Assembly: GCA_050259035.1 (NCBI GenBank)
Contig: JBLMZW010000240.1
Span: 1-33,076, forward strand
Direction: 5' to 3'
DNA from: JBLMZW01 sp050259035
Lineage (GTDB): Bacteria; Bacillota; Syntrophomonadia; Syntrophomonadales; DTU052
Length of the DNA: 33,076 nucleotides
Below the pieces are notes generated by a model, which did not search any database, was not told the DNA's origin, and saw nothing but the letters and a program-made list of their open reading frames with translations. Below, piece by piece: positions 8,836-16,389 of the stretch. A program made the translations under genes and the position numbers. Each line of letters begins with the position of its first letter. Position 1 is the stretch's first letter.

Positions 8836-9473
8836 AAGGATTAATAATTACTTTTGAAGGAATAGATGGAACGGGCAAGACCACTCAGATTGCCAGGTTA
8901 GCTCGTCGCCTGGAAGAAAAGGGCTTCCCGGCAGTTGTTTTAAGGGAGCCTGGTGGATCTGTTATATCTGAGAAAATAAGAGCTCTGTTGCTTGATGCCC
9001 GCAACACTGGAATGGTGCCCTTGGCGGAGGCCATGTTATATGCGTCAGCTCGTGCCCAAATGGTGGAGGAAATTTTAAAGCCTCTTTTAGTGAACGGGAA
9101 AATAATTCTGGTGGATCGATTTATTGATTCCACTATTGCTTACCAGGGTTATGGACGAGGTCTTGATATAGACTCTTTACATAACCTGAACCATCTAGCC
9201 ACCGGGGGCTTGGAACCGGATTTAACTATCCTGCTGGACCTGGAGCCGGCTAAGGCTTCAGGGCGCTTGGAAGGCACCCCCTCAGATCGGTTGGAACAGG
9301 AGGGATTAGGGTTTCAGAATAAGGTCAGAGAGGGTTATCTGCAGTTGGCAGCCAGCCTGAAGCGTATACAAATTGTAGACTCCAGCCCCGGTCCTGAAGA
9401 TGTTACCGCCAGGATTGAGGAGATCTTACGACCTCTGTTGGAGGAGTGGGCTGATGGTAAAGATAAATCCTAA
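8832..9473 (+). CDS. tmk: Thymidylate kinase
   Basis: 213 residues, the standard bacterial length. It phosphorylates dTMP to dTDP with ATP for DNA synthesis. The P-loop is at residues 10-17 (GIDGTGKT in FEGIDGTGKTT), the DR-x motif at 95-97 in VDRFIDSTIAYQG, and a Lid region lies around 143-160 (GRLEGTPSDRLEQEG). The start is TTG, overlapping the yaaO stop (TTGA), with AAGGTGG upstream. Its 3' end overlaps the yaaR start. Unlike the Bacillus order there is no yaaQ (darA) between tmk and yaaR. Confidence 0.95.
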   Translation: MKGLIITFEGIDGTGKTTQIARLARRLEEKGFPAVVLREPGGSVISEKIRALLLDARNTGMVPLAEAMLYASARAQMVEEILKPLLVNGKIILVDRFIDSTIAYQGYGRGLDIDSLHNLNHLATGGLEPDLTILLDLEPAKASGRLEGTPSDRLEQEGLGFQNKVREGYLQLAASLKRIQIVDSSPGPEDVTARIEEILRPLLEEWADGKDKS

Positions 9474-9909
9474 CCGGAGAAGGTCCGAAGATTACCCATC
9501 GGTCAGCGGGAAAGGAGTTCACCGTTCGGAGCCCGGGTCAAAGGATCAGTTTGCCCAGGATCTTGTCGACAAACAGAGCACCGATAACAGCATGCAGCTA
9601 AAAGAAATTCTGACCAGGATTGACCGCATCACGGAACGACTCTCTGGAAACCTTAACTTGGATGATCTCATTAAATATAAAAAACTGGTGCAGATGTTCC
9701 TGCAGGAGGCAACTTCCAGCGCTTACCGGCTGGAAAGAGAAAAAAGCTTTACCCGGCGCGGAGCCAGATCGATTCTGGTGTCCGTTAAAAAAATAAATGA
9801 AGAGGTGCAACAGCTTCTCGACGAATTTATGAACAAGAAAAAGGAACCGGTAAATGTTCTAGAAACCCTGGATAAAATTCGAGGGATGCTGGTTGACTTG
9901 ATGGCATGA
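9454..9909 (+). CDS. yaaR: YaaR family protein (DUF327)
   Basis: 151 residues, charged and helical, matching YaaR of the tmk-holB interval in Firmicutes by position and by the C-terminal segments AYRLEREKSFTRRGARSILV and VNVLETLDKIRGMLVDLMA (each in the family style). The function is unknown. I start at ATG 9454, within the end of tmk, because GGAGGAG lies 8 bases upstream; the longer open frame from 9400 would have to overlap tmk by more than 70 bases and has no ribosome site. The stop overlaps the holB start (ATGA). Confidence 0.85.
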   Translation: MVKINPNRRRSEDYPSVSGKGVHRSEPGSKDQFAQDLVDKQSTDNSMQLKEILTRIDRITERLSGNLNLDDLIKYKKLVQMFLQEATSSAYRLEREKSFTRRGARSILVSVKKINEEVQQLLDEFMNKKKEPVNVLETLDKIRGMLVDLMA

Positions 9910-10850
9910 TGAAATTGAACTTGGGTTTAGAAATTAAAGGTCAGGCGACGGCCATAAATCAATTAAACGCCATGCTTCGGCAGGAGCAAAAACTGGCGCA
10001 TGCGTTTATTTTTATAGGGCCGGCTGGTGTGGGAAAGACGAGGATTGCCCTTGCCCTGGCAGCAGCTTTGTTGGGACAACCATATATTAACCACCCCGAC
10101 TTGTTAATTCCGGAACGACAAGGAAATACCATCAAGATCTCCGAGATACGCAGCTTGCAGGAATGGTTATCCTTTAAGCCCTATGCTGCGCAACGGAAGA
10201 TCGTAATAATTCCCGAAGCCCATCTTATGACAACAGAAGCAGCCAACGCATTATTAAAGACCCTGGAGGATCCTCCCGGAGATGCCCTTCTTATTTTAGT
10301 AGCCGATCAGGAGTCTCTGCCCCTGACCATTGTATCAAGGTGCCAGATAGTAAGATTTAAGTCATTGACGGAAGAGGAAGTCTATTCAATACTGGTAACT
10401 GAAGGAATAGAAGAGGAGAGAGCCAAACTGCTGGCTGTCGTATGTGGAGGCAGTCCCGGAAAAGCGCTGGTCATGCAGGAATTGAATATTACCGGTATAG
10501 TGCAGCGTGTGGTATCACTTCTTTGCAGTCTTGGTGAAGGGGATTCTCTGGCGGCTTTAGAAACAGCAGAACTAATAGAAAAAGATACTGTTCAACGGGA
10601 TACCCTGCTGACGGTTTTAGAAGTATGCCTCCGGGATGCTTTACTGACCGAAACGGGTATAACAGGCCGAAATCTTATTATTCCGGTTGAGACAGCGGAA
10701 AAACTAGGGGCCATAGGAATTAAGGGCCTAAAAAAAGCGATTATGATGGTAAATCAGGCACGCCGGCGTTTAGCAGGAAATGCCAACCCATTGATTCTTC
10801 AAACTAATCTCTTCCTCCAGATGGGAGAGGTTTTCAAGGAGGTTATATAA
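9906..10850 (+). CDS. holB: DNA polymerase III subunit delta' (clamp loader)
   Basis: 314 residues. It forms part of the clamp loader that places the beta sliding clamp at primer ends. Visible features are the P-loop GPAGVGKT (38-45), the degenerate Walker B IIPEAHLM (101-108), NALLKTLEDPP (114-124) and the clamp-loader SRC motif (144-146). What is odd is that the four-cysteine zinc module usually found between Walker A and Walker B is missing: the interval after ALLGQPYINHPD holds no cysteine. Either ATG (9906 or 9909) could be used. It is flanked by yaaR and ricT as in Bacillus, with overlapping codons on both sides (TAATG with ricT). Confidence 0.92.
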   Translation: MMKLNLGLEIKGQATAINQLNAMLRQEQKLAHAFIFIGPAGVGKTRIALALAAALLGQPYINHPDLLIPERQGNTIKISEIRSLQEWLSFKPYAAQRKIVIIPEAHLMTTEAANALLKTLEDPPGDALLILVADQESLPLTIVSRCQIVRFKSLTEEEVYSILVTEGIEEERAKLLAVVCGGSPGKALVMQELNITGIVQRVVSLLCSLGEGDSLAALETAELIEKDTVQRDTLLTVLEVCLRDALLTETGITGRNLIIPVETAEKLGAIGIKGLKKAIMMVNQARRRLAGNANPLILQTNLFLQMGEVFKEVI

Positions 10851-11545
10851 TGCCTTTGGTAGTCGGAATTCGATTTAAAACAGCAGGTAAGATTTATTAC
10901 TTTGACGCCGAAAATACGGAAGTCAATCCCGGTGATGACGTAATCGTCGAAACTATAAGGGGCGTGGAATACGGAGAGGTAGTCGTCGGACGCCGGAATG
11001 TTGAAGAAAAATATCTTGTACAGCCGCTAAAAAAAATAATCCGGAAGGCCAATGAAGAAGACCGAACCACCTTTAAAGAAAATCGAGAAAAAGAAAAAGA
11101 AGCCATGGCTTTATGTCAGACCAAGATTGAAGAACACAAATTGCCTATGAATTTAATCGACGTGGAATACACTTTTGACCGGGGAAAAATAATTTTTTAC
11201 TTTACGGCTGAGGGACGGGTAGATTTTAGAGAACTGGTAAGAGACTTAGCCGGGGTCTTTCGGACGCGAATAGAACTGCGTCAAATTGGGGTTCGCGATG
11301 AAGCCAAGATGCTCGGCGGCCTGGGATCCTGCGGCCGGGTACTATGTTGCACTAGCTTCCTGGGGGATTTTGTACCGGTTTCAATCCGCATGGCGAAGGA
11401 TCAAAACCTATCTTTGAATCCTACTAAAATATCAGGATTGTGTGGTCGTTTGATGTGCTGCCTGAAGTATGAATCGGAACAATATGAAAATAGTCTTAAA
11501 GAGGAGAAACCACGGGAGAATGGAGACAACCTTGCAGGAGATTAA
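10850..11545 (+). CDS. ricT: PSP1-domain protein RicT (YaaT), Fe-S RNA-processing/phosphorelay factor
   Basis: 231 residues with the PSP1 domain (about 60-150) and two cysteine clusters, C161-x4-CC166-167 (GSCGRVLCC) and C198-x4-CC203-204 (GLCGRLMCC), the pattern of RicT proteins. In Bacillus RicT binds RicA and RicF and [4Fe-4S] clusters, promotes Spo0A phosphorylation and directs RNase Y cleavage. It is shorter than the ~275-residue Bacillus protein, mainly at the C-terminus. The start codon overlaps the holB stop, and its end overlaps the yabA start, so it belongs to the same operon. Confidence 0.93.
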   Translation: MPLVVGIRFKTAGKIYYFDAENTEVNPGDDVIVETIRGVEYGEVVVGRRNVEEKYLVQPLKKIIRKANEEDRTTFKENREKEKEAMALCQTKIEEHKLPMNLIDVEYTFDRGKIIFYFTAEGRVDFRELVRDLAGVFRTRIELRQIGVRDEAKMLGGLGSCGRVLCCTSFLGDFVPVSIRMAKDQNLSLNPTKISGLCGRLMCCLKYESEQYENSLKEEKPRENGDNLAGD

Positions 11546-11792
11546 GTCTCTGCTTAAGACGCTAATTGCAGAGGTAGCTGATTTGAGAGAGCGGGTGACT
11601 CGTTTGGAGAACATCCCTCGATGCGAAGAAGATAGGGATTCTGGCGAGAAAAAATTCGTGCTTATTAAAGAAAGCCAGGAGAACCTTGAACAACTTTATC
11701 TTGAAGGCTACCATGTTTGTCCCGGGGCTTTCTCACAGGTTAGAGATGAGGGGGAATGCCTGTTTTGCCTAAACTTTCTGAGCAGGAAATAG
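11520..11792 (+). CDS. yabA: Replication initiation control protein YabA
   Basis: 90 residues. The C-terminal zinc motif is clear: His65, Cys67, Cys80 and Cys83 in GYHVC and GECLFCLNFL, the YabA signature. The N-terminus (about 1-32) forms a short leucine-zipper-like coiled coil with hydrophobic residues at heptad spacing. YabA binds DnaA and the clamp DnaN and restrains initiation of replication. The coiled coil is about 30 residues shorter than in Bacillus (119 aa). I chose ATG 11520; AGGAG lies 13 bases upstream, and the longer start at 11469 would sit deeper inside ricT. The overlap with ricT is 26 bases. Confidence 0.85.
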   Translation: METTLQEIKSLLKTLIAEVADLRERVTRLENIPRCEEDRDSGEKKFVLIKESQENLEQLYLEGYHVCPGAFSQVRDEGECLFCLNFLSRK

Positions 11793-12535
11793 GCTTTCTT
11801 AAGCCCGGAGAAACTCTTGATGACCTTACCCTGAACGGAATGAAAATAATTCAAAGGGAGAAGGGTTATCGTTTTTCTATGGATTCGGTTCTGCTGGCGC
11901 ATTTTGCCCGGGCTGGCGGTGGAGAAAAAGTTCTGGACCTGGGATGCGGCAGCGGGGTTATTGCCATCCTAATTGCCGGATTACAGCCGCAGTGTATAAT
12001 TACCGGTTTGGAGGTTCAGCCAGATCTGGCCGATCGGGCCAAAAGAAGCGTGGAATTAAACGGGTTATCCCGAATGATAAATATTGTTTCAGGGAGTCTC
12101 CAGGATATGGAGGCTTTGTTCTCTAAAGGCCAATTCGACCTGGTAGTGACTAACCCTCCATTCTGGCGGATTGGTGAAGGAAAAACCAGCCAGGATAATG
12201 AAAAGTTGATTGCCCGCCACGAGGTTCATGTTACCCTGGCCGATTTTATCAAGGCCGCCTCTTATGCGATAAAACCGGGCGGGAGACTGGCTATGGTACA
12301 AAGGGCGGCCAGATTTTCCGAGATTATGGAACTATCCCGCAAAGCAGGGTTGCCGATTAAAAGAATAAGGTTTATTCATCCAGGTATAAATCAAAACGCA
12401 AACCTGGTTCTGGCAGAAGCATGGAAGGGATCCGGCGGTGATCCGGAGATAAGCCCACCATTAATCGTTTATGATGATAAAGGGAAATACACTAGTGACA
12501 TAATGAAGATATATTTTGAGAAAGGCGAAGCATGA
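11756..12535 (+). CDS. yabB: tRNA1(Val) A37 N6-methyltransferase-like protein (YabB/TrmN6)
   Basis: 259 residues, class I SAM-dependent methyltransferase. The glycine-rich SAM motif VLDLGCGSGVIAIL lies at about 60-73, the acidic end of strand beta2 in TGLEVQPD, and the N6-adenine catalytic motif NPPF in LVVTNPPFWR. The opening LTLNGMKIIQREKGYRFSMD is typical of the YfiC/TrmN6 group. Members methylate A37 of tRNA1(Val) in enterobacteria; the role in Firmicutes is less certain. The start overlaps yabA by 37 bases with AGGGGG close upstream, and the stop overlaps rsmI (ATGA). Confidence 0.9.
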   Translation: MPVLPKLSEQEIGFLKPGETLDDLTLNGMKIIQREKGYRFSMDSVLLAHFARAGGGEKVLDLGCGSGVIAILIAGLQPQCIITGLEVQPDLADRAKRSVELNGLSRMINIVSGSLQDMEALFSKGQFDLVVTNPPFWRIGEGKTSQDNEKLIARHEVHVTLADFIKAASYAIKPGGRLAMVQRAARFSEIMELSRKAGLPIKRIRFIHPGINQNANLVLAEAWKGSGGDPEISPPLIVYDDKGKYTSDIMKIYFEKGEA

Positions 12536-13365
12536 AGGGTACTTTATACGTCTGCTCAACTCCTATAGGAAATCTGGAAGACGCCAGTTTTAGGCTGGTA
12601 AGGATTCTGAGCGAAGTGGACCTTATCGCCTGTGAAGATACCAGACATACGCGGGTGCTTTTAAACCATTTCAATATCAATAAACCTACAATTAGCTATC
12701 ATGAACATAACAGTAAAGAACGGGAAGAGACCCTGGTTAGTCGTCTTAACCAGGGCCAAAGCATTGCCCTGGTATCGGATGCTGGTACACCGGGAATTTC
12801 GGACCCCGGTTATCCTTTGATTCATCGGGCGGCGCAGGAAGGCATAAGGATTGAAGTTATTCCCGGGCCGTCAGCTCTAATCGCTGCTCTGGTAGTATCC
12901 GGATTGGATACGGACCGTTTTGTTTTCGAAGGATTCTTGCCAGCCCGGGCCTCACAGCGCGTCAAACGCCTGGAGGAGATAATACAGGAGCAACGGACCA
13001 TAATACTTTATGAAGCCCCTCACCGGCTGTTAAAACTGCTGGAGGATATCAACAATATTATGGGAGACCGGCAAGTTGCCGTTATTCGGGAACTGACCAA
13101 AATTCATGAAGAAACACGCCGTGGGTCTTTGGCGGACCTGATAAAGCATTTCGAAGAACACCCGCCCCGGGGTGAGATAACCGTAATTGTCGAAGGAAAT
13201 AAACAAAAGCCGAAAAACGCAGATTTAAGTACTATTGTACAAGAGGTAAAAGATCTAGTTGCTGGAGGTATGGAAAAAAAAGAGGCCCTTAAATTAAAGG
13301 CCCAGGAATACAAAGTTAAAAAAGGAGAATTATACATGAAATTTGTCGAATTAACACATAAATGA
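12532..13365 (+). CDS. rsmI: 16S rRNA (cytidine-1402-2'-O)-methyltransferase RsmI
   Basis: 277 residues, the normal length. It uses SAM to methylate the 2'-O of C1402 in the decoding centre. The tetrapyrrole-methylase-type fold shows LYVCSTPIGNLED at the N-terminus, EDTRHTRVLLNHF, ALVSDAGTPGISDPG, and VIPGPSALIAALVVSGL, followed by FEGFLPA and an APHRLLKLLED segment. It is coupled to yabB by a four-base overlap and ends seven bases from the stop of the convergent abrB gene. Confidence 0.95.
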   Translation: MKGTLYVCSTPIGNLEDASFRLVRILSEVDLIACEDTRHTRVLLNHFNINKPTISYHEHNSKEREETLVSRLNQGQSIALVSDAGTPGISDPGYPLIHRAAQEGIRIEVIPGPSALIAALVVSGLDTDRFVFEGFLPARASQRVKRLEEIIQEQRTIILYEAPHRLLKLLEDINNIMGDRQVAVIRELTKIHEETRRGSLADLIKHFEEHPPRGEITVIVEGNKQKPKNADLSTIVQEVKDLVAGGMEKKEALKLKAQEYKVKKGELYMKFVELTHK

Positions 13366-13372
13366 TTATGTA

Positions 13373-13624
13373 TTAACCAGCTTCTTTAGCGATTTCTGTT
13401 AGGCAATTCTGGCAAATGTTCTTACCTTTGTAATTTTGAACATCTTCAGCATTCCCACAAAAGATGCAAGCCGGCTCGTATTTTTTAAGGATGATTTTCT
13501 CGTTATCAACATAGATTTCGAGAGCGTCCTTTTCTTCAATTCCCATGGTGCGGCGAAGCTCAATGGGAATTACGATACGCCCCAGCTCGTCCACCTTGCG
13601 AACGACGCCCGTTGACTTCATCAT
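13373..13624 (-). CDS. abrB: AbrB family transition-state regulator with CxxC tail
   Basis: 83 residues. The N-terminal SpoVT/AbrB swapped-hairpin DNA-binding domain (about 6-50) is nearly canonical: VRKVDELGRIVIPIELRR, then EKDALEIYVDNEKIILKKY. The C-terminus differs from Bacillus AbrB: it carries two CxxC pairs (Cys53/56, Cys71/74), probably a zinc ribbon, as seen in clostridial homologues. AbrB represses stationary-phase and sporulation genes during growth. AAAGGAGG lies 10 bases before the ATG at 13624 (the second codon is also ATG). It is placed between rsmI and metG on the opposite strand, as in Bacillus. A promoter and dyad are visible upstream. Confidence 0.93.
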   Translation of the reverse strand: MMKSTGVVRKVDELGRIVIPIELRRTMGIEEKDALEIYVDNEKIILKKYEPACIFCGNAEDVQNYKGKNICQNCLTEIAKEAG

Positions 13625-13663
13625 GTGCGCTTAACCTCCTTTGCCTACAAGTTTCGACAACTG

Positions 13664-13688
13664 TCTCTGGGATAAAGCGTACCAGAGA
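13664..13688. promoter_or_regulatory. Perfect dyad at the abrB promoter
   Basis: TCTCTGG (13664-13670) and CCAGAGA (13682-13688) are perfect 7-bp arms separated by 11 bases. On the minus strand they cover the candidate -10 region of abrB, where a repressor would block transcription. It could also act as a hairpin in the leader. Confidence 0.4.
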
Positions 13689-13704
13689 TGGTATATTCAG
13701 TCAA
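13676..13704 (-). promoter_or_regulatory. Candidate promoter of abrB
   Basis: Read on the minus strand: TTGACT (13704-13699), a 17-base spacer, then TACGCT (13681-13676). The -35 is good and the -10 weak, about 50 bases before the start codon. Confidence 0.4.
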
Positions 13705-13948
13705 GCCTTTTTTCAACAAAAATGGACAACCAGTAAGAAAAGGGCAAAACAATACCTGGAAATAGTCAATAAACTTTATTTTTTCTCCGGCTTAGGGCAA
13801 ACTAAATAGTATGTTATAAATAATAAAATAACGCCTAAAATCAACAACCGAGAGGAAAAGCTGGGTTTGTGAGTTAACCTTTCCCAACCGATTTGATTTC
13901 GACAGAAATTCATCTGCTGAAAATAAATGTGAACTGGAGGCGGAATAT

Positions 13949-15901
13949 TTGAACCGGGAGAAGACTTTTTATATCACTACCCCTATTTATTACCCGAGCG
14001 GCAATCTACATATCGGCCATGCTTATACCACGGTGGCGGCCGATTGCAGCGCCCGTTTTAAGAGGATGCAGGGGTATAAGGTTTTTTACCTGACCGGAAC
14101 CGATGAACATGGCCAAAAGATTGAGCGCGTGGCCCGCGAAAAGGGGCTTGAACCAATAGAGTATGTTGATGGGATTGTAAAGAACATCAAGGTTCTCTGG
14201 AACCGGCTAATGATTACCAATAACGATTTTATCCGTACAACCGAAACCAGACATGAAGAAACGGTTCAAAAAATCTTTAAGACAGTATTCGACAAAGGGG
14301 ATATCTACCTGTCGACCTATGAGGGGTGGTATTGTACTCCGTGTGAAGCTTTTTGGACCGAACGCCAGCTGGTTGACGGTAAATGCCCTGACTGTGATCG
14401 CCCGGTGGAACTCATGCATGAAGAAAGCTATTTCTTCGCCATGTCTAAATATGCAGACCGGCTCTTAAAGCATATCGAAGAGAATCCCGATTTTATTCAA
14501 CCCGAGTCCCGGCGCAATGAAATGGTAAACTTTATAAAATCCGGACTGGAGGATCTTTGCGTATCCCGGACCACTTTCCAATGGGGGATTCCCATTCCTT
14601 TCGCCAAAGGTCATGTGGTTTATGTCTGGTTTGATGCTCTGGTAAACTATCTGACCGCGATTGGATACGGTCGGGATGAGGAAGTGTTCAACCAGTACTG
14701 GCCGGCGGACATTCATCTCATGGCCAAGGATATAATTCGGTTTCACACCGTTATCTGGCCGACTATTTTGATGGCCGCAGATCTTCCACTGCCCAAACGG
14801 ATATTCGGACATGGCTGGATCCTGCTGGAAGGCGGTAAAATGTCTAAATCCAAAGGAAATGTCATTGATCCTTTGATTCTTATTGATAAATACGGGGTAG
14901 ACGCAGTTCGGTATTACCTGTTGAAAGAATTAACCTATGGCAACGACGGCTATTACAGTGAAGATATGCTGGTCAGCCGGGCCAATTCTGACCTGGCGAA
15001 CGATTTGGGCAATTTAGTAAGCCGCACCGTGGCCATGATTGAGAGGTATTTTGACGGCATAGTGCCTGCCGCGGTCAGTGAAGAAGCTTTAGACAGTGAA
15101 CTGAAAGGCGTGGCCAAAGAGGCTATTATGGAATGTGAACGGATGTTGGAACGGTATGACTATGCCGGAGCACTGGGGGCCGTATGGAAGCTGGTCAGCC
15201 GGGCCAATAAATATATAGACGAGACCGCGCCCTGGATTCTGGCCAAGAAAGAAGAAGACCGAGATAGGTTAGCCACTGTCATGTACAACCTGGTGGAGTG
15301 TATCCGAATCATTACTATAGCCCTGTCGCCGTTTATGCCAGCCATGCCCCCCAGGGTAAATGAACAGTATAATTTTTTTGAAGACTCAGAAAAACTCAAC
15401 TGGAGCGACGCTAATGTATGGGGTTTGGCTCAGCCGGGAATCAGGACTAGTAAGAAAGGCAGCCTGTTCCCCAGAATAGATACCGGAGAAAAGAGGGGTG
15501 CAGCAGTGGAAGAGAAGGAAAATAGGGCGGCGGTACCTGTGGAAAAGGCAGCTGCGCCGGAAGAGAAACCTGAAGAGAATATGATAACCATCGAGGACTT
15601 TGCCCGCATGGACTTAAGGGTGGCAGAAGTTATAGCGGCGGAGAAGATGGCTAAAGCGGATAAACTTCTAGTATTGACCCTTAAAGTAGGGGAAGAAGAA
15701 AGAACGGTAGTTTCAGGGATAGCCAAGGCCTATGCTCCCGAAGATTTGGTTGGAAAGAAGGTTGTCCTGGTTGCCAATCTTAAACCGGCCAAGCTAAGAG
15801 GGGTTATGTCACACGGAATGATTATGGCGGCCAGCAATGAGGATACGCTGGAGGTCTTAACCTTAACCTCAGATATCCCGTCCGGCAGCCGGGTGAAATA
15901 A
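13949..15901 (+). CDS. metG: Methionyl-tRNA synthetase with C-terminal tRNA-binding domain
   Basis: 650 residues, class Ia synthetase that charges tRNA-Met. The ATP site motifs are HIGH (21-24, in NLHIGHAYT) and KMSKS (about 298-302, in GGKMSKSKGN). One CxxC-x(n)-CxxC zinc knuckle lies around residues 129-150 (CTPC and CPDC). An anticodon-binding helical domain follows (about 370-500), then a Glu/Ala/Lys-rich linker (about 515-545) and an EMAPII/OB-fold tRNA-binding domain (about 550-650, with MDLRVAEV and GVMSHGMIMAAS). The start is TTG, in good distance from GGAGG; the next residues NREKTFYITTPIYYPSG fit the family N-terminus. In Bacillus it is followed at once by tatD, but here 738 bases of repeat DNA intervene. 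Confidence 0.97.
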   Translation: MNREKTFYITTPIYYPSGNLHIGHAYTTVAADCSARFKRMQGYKVFYLTGTDEHGQKIERVAREKGLEPIEYVDGIVKNIKVLWNRLMITNNDFIRTTETRHEETVQKIFKTVFDKGDIYLSTYEGWYCTPCEAFWTERQLVDGKCPDCDRPVELMHEESYFFAMSKYADRLLKHIEENPDFIQPESRRNEMVNFIKSGLEDLCVSRTTFQWGIPIPFAKGHVVYVWFDALVNYLTAIGYGRDEEVFNQYWPADIHLMAKDIIRFHTVIWPTILMAADLPLPKRIFGHGWILLEGGKMSKSKGNVIDPLILIDKYGVDAVRYYLLKELTYGNDGYYSEDMLVSRANSDLANDLGNLVSRTVAMIERYFDGIVPAAVSEEALDSELKGVAKEAIMECERMLERYDYAGALGAVWKLVSRANKYIDETAPWILAKKEEDRDRLATVMYNLVECIRIITIALSPFMPAMPPRVNEQYNFFEDSEKLNWSDANVWGLAQPGIRTSKKGSLFPRIDTGEKRGAAVEEKENRAAVPVEKAAAPEEKPEENMITIEDFARMDLRVAEVIAAEKMAKADKLLVLTLKVGEEERTVVSGIAKAYAPEDLVGKKVVLVANLKPAKLRGVMSHGMIMAASNEDTLEVLTLTSDIPSGSRVK

Positions 15902-15934
15902 TAGAATTTCAATTAGGGCCAGGTTCAGTGAGGA

Positions 15935-16139
15935 TGGCATGAAGTCCTTCGTGCGGAGGGATTCCTCGTCTGAAACTCCAAGGCTCAAATTCGGTATGAA
16001 GCAACAACCATCCGACTAGCCATCCATGGCCAGGGCGGAAGGTGTAGAAACATCCTGTTTCGCCAGCCGCTTCATAGCCCTCATTTTCGCTGGGAGTTCC
16101 GACGGCTCGTCATACACCGCACTGCCGGATTTCATGCCA
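15935..16139. repeat. Palindromic repeat element A, copy 1 (MITE-like)
   Basis: A ~205-bp element with terminal inverted repeats: TGGCATGAAGTCC (15935-15947) against GGATTTCATGCCA (16127-16139), 12 of 13 paired. Inside, further blocks pair in the same order (GTGCGG, GAAACTCC/GGAACTCC, TATGAAGC), so the whole element can fold into one long imperfect hairpin, with a small GAAACA-TCC-TGTTTC hairpin on the 3' side. A second copy starts 459-460 bases downstream. Small open frames inside it are repeat artefacts. No transposase is present. Confidence 0.85.
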
Positions 16140-16146
16140 CTGACTA

Positions 16147-16368
16147 GGGTCTGGAACAAATGGCCGACGAAGCGACATTCGACGAGCCCAAGCAACACCA
16201 GGCGAAGCTGAGACCAATTTCGAGCGGTGGGCTAGTGCAACTGGATGTTGCACTACCTGCCATTACTATCACGGATGTAGTGTTGGCAGGTTGCCCGCCG
16301 CTGGCGAAGCGAGCCACTGGGTGTTGCAGGCGAGGAGACCAGGAGCGAGTGGCATTTGGTCCAGACCT
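16147..16368. repeat. Palindromic element B between the two A copies
   Basis: Unrelated to element A but also foldable. Its ends are inverted repeats: GGTCTGGAACAAATGGC (16148-16164) against GCATTTGGTCCAGACC (16352-16367). Two internal hairpins are strong: TAGTGCAAC/GTTGCACTA (9 bp, 16233-16255) and ACCTGCCATTACTA/TAGTGTTGGCAGGT (14 bp with two mismatches, 16255-16291). It could be a second small mobile element or the loop part of a composite repeat. Confidence 0.65.
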
Positions 16369-16389
16369 GAGGAAGTGTCCTGTTCGTTA

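Larger units (their letters stand above)
13625..13948. other. Divergent control region between abrB and metG
   Basis: 324 bases without a convincing gene. The left half holds the abrB ribosome site, candidate promoter and dyad (minus strand). The right half is AT-rich and leads into metG; GGAGG lies about 9 bases before its TTG start. I see no T-box antiterminator signature or other riboswitch core ahead of metG. Confidence 0.6.

Noticed and set aside
13353..13372. Terminator between convergent rsmI and abrB
   Set aside because: Only a 6-bp ACATAA/TTATGT stem with no T tract; too weak to call.
13612..13809. 65-codon frame on the plus strand opposite the abrB start
   Set aside because: It overlaps the abrB promoter and start, lacks a ribosome site and has random composition.
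13810..13948. T-box or S-box leader for metG
   Set aside because: No AGGGTGG-type T-box core, no SAM-riboswitch-like helices and no terminator before the start codon.
16026..16211. Open frame starting MARAEGVETSC inside repeat A, repeated at 16486-16722
   Set aside because: It lies wholly in the palindromic repeat, the two copies diverge after the repeat ends, and there is no ribosome site; it is an artefact of the repeated DNA.
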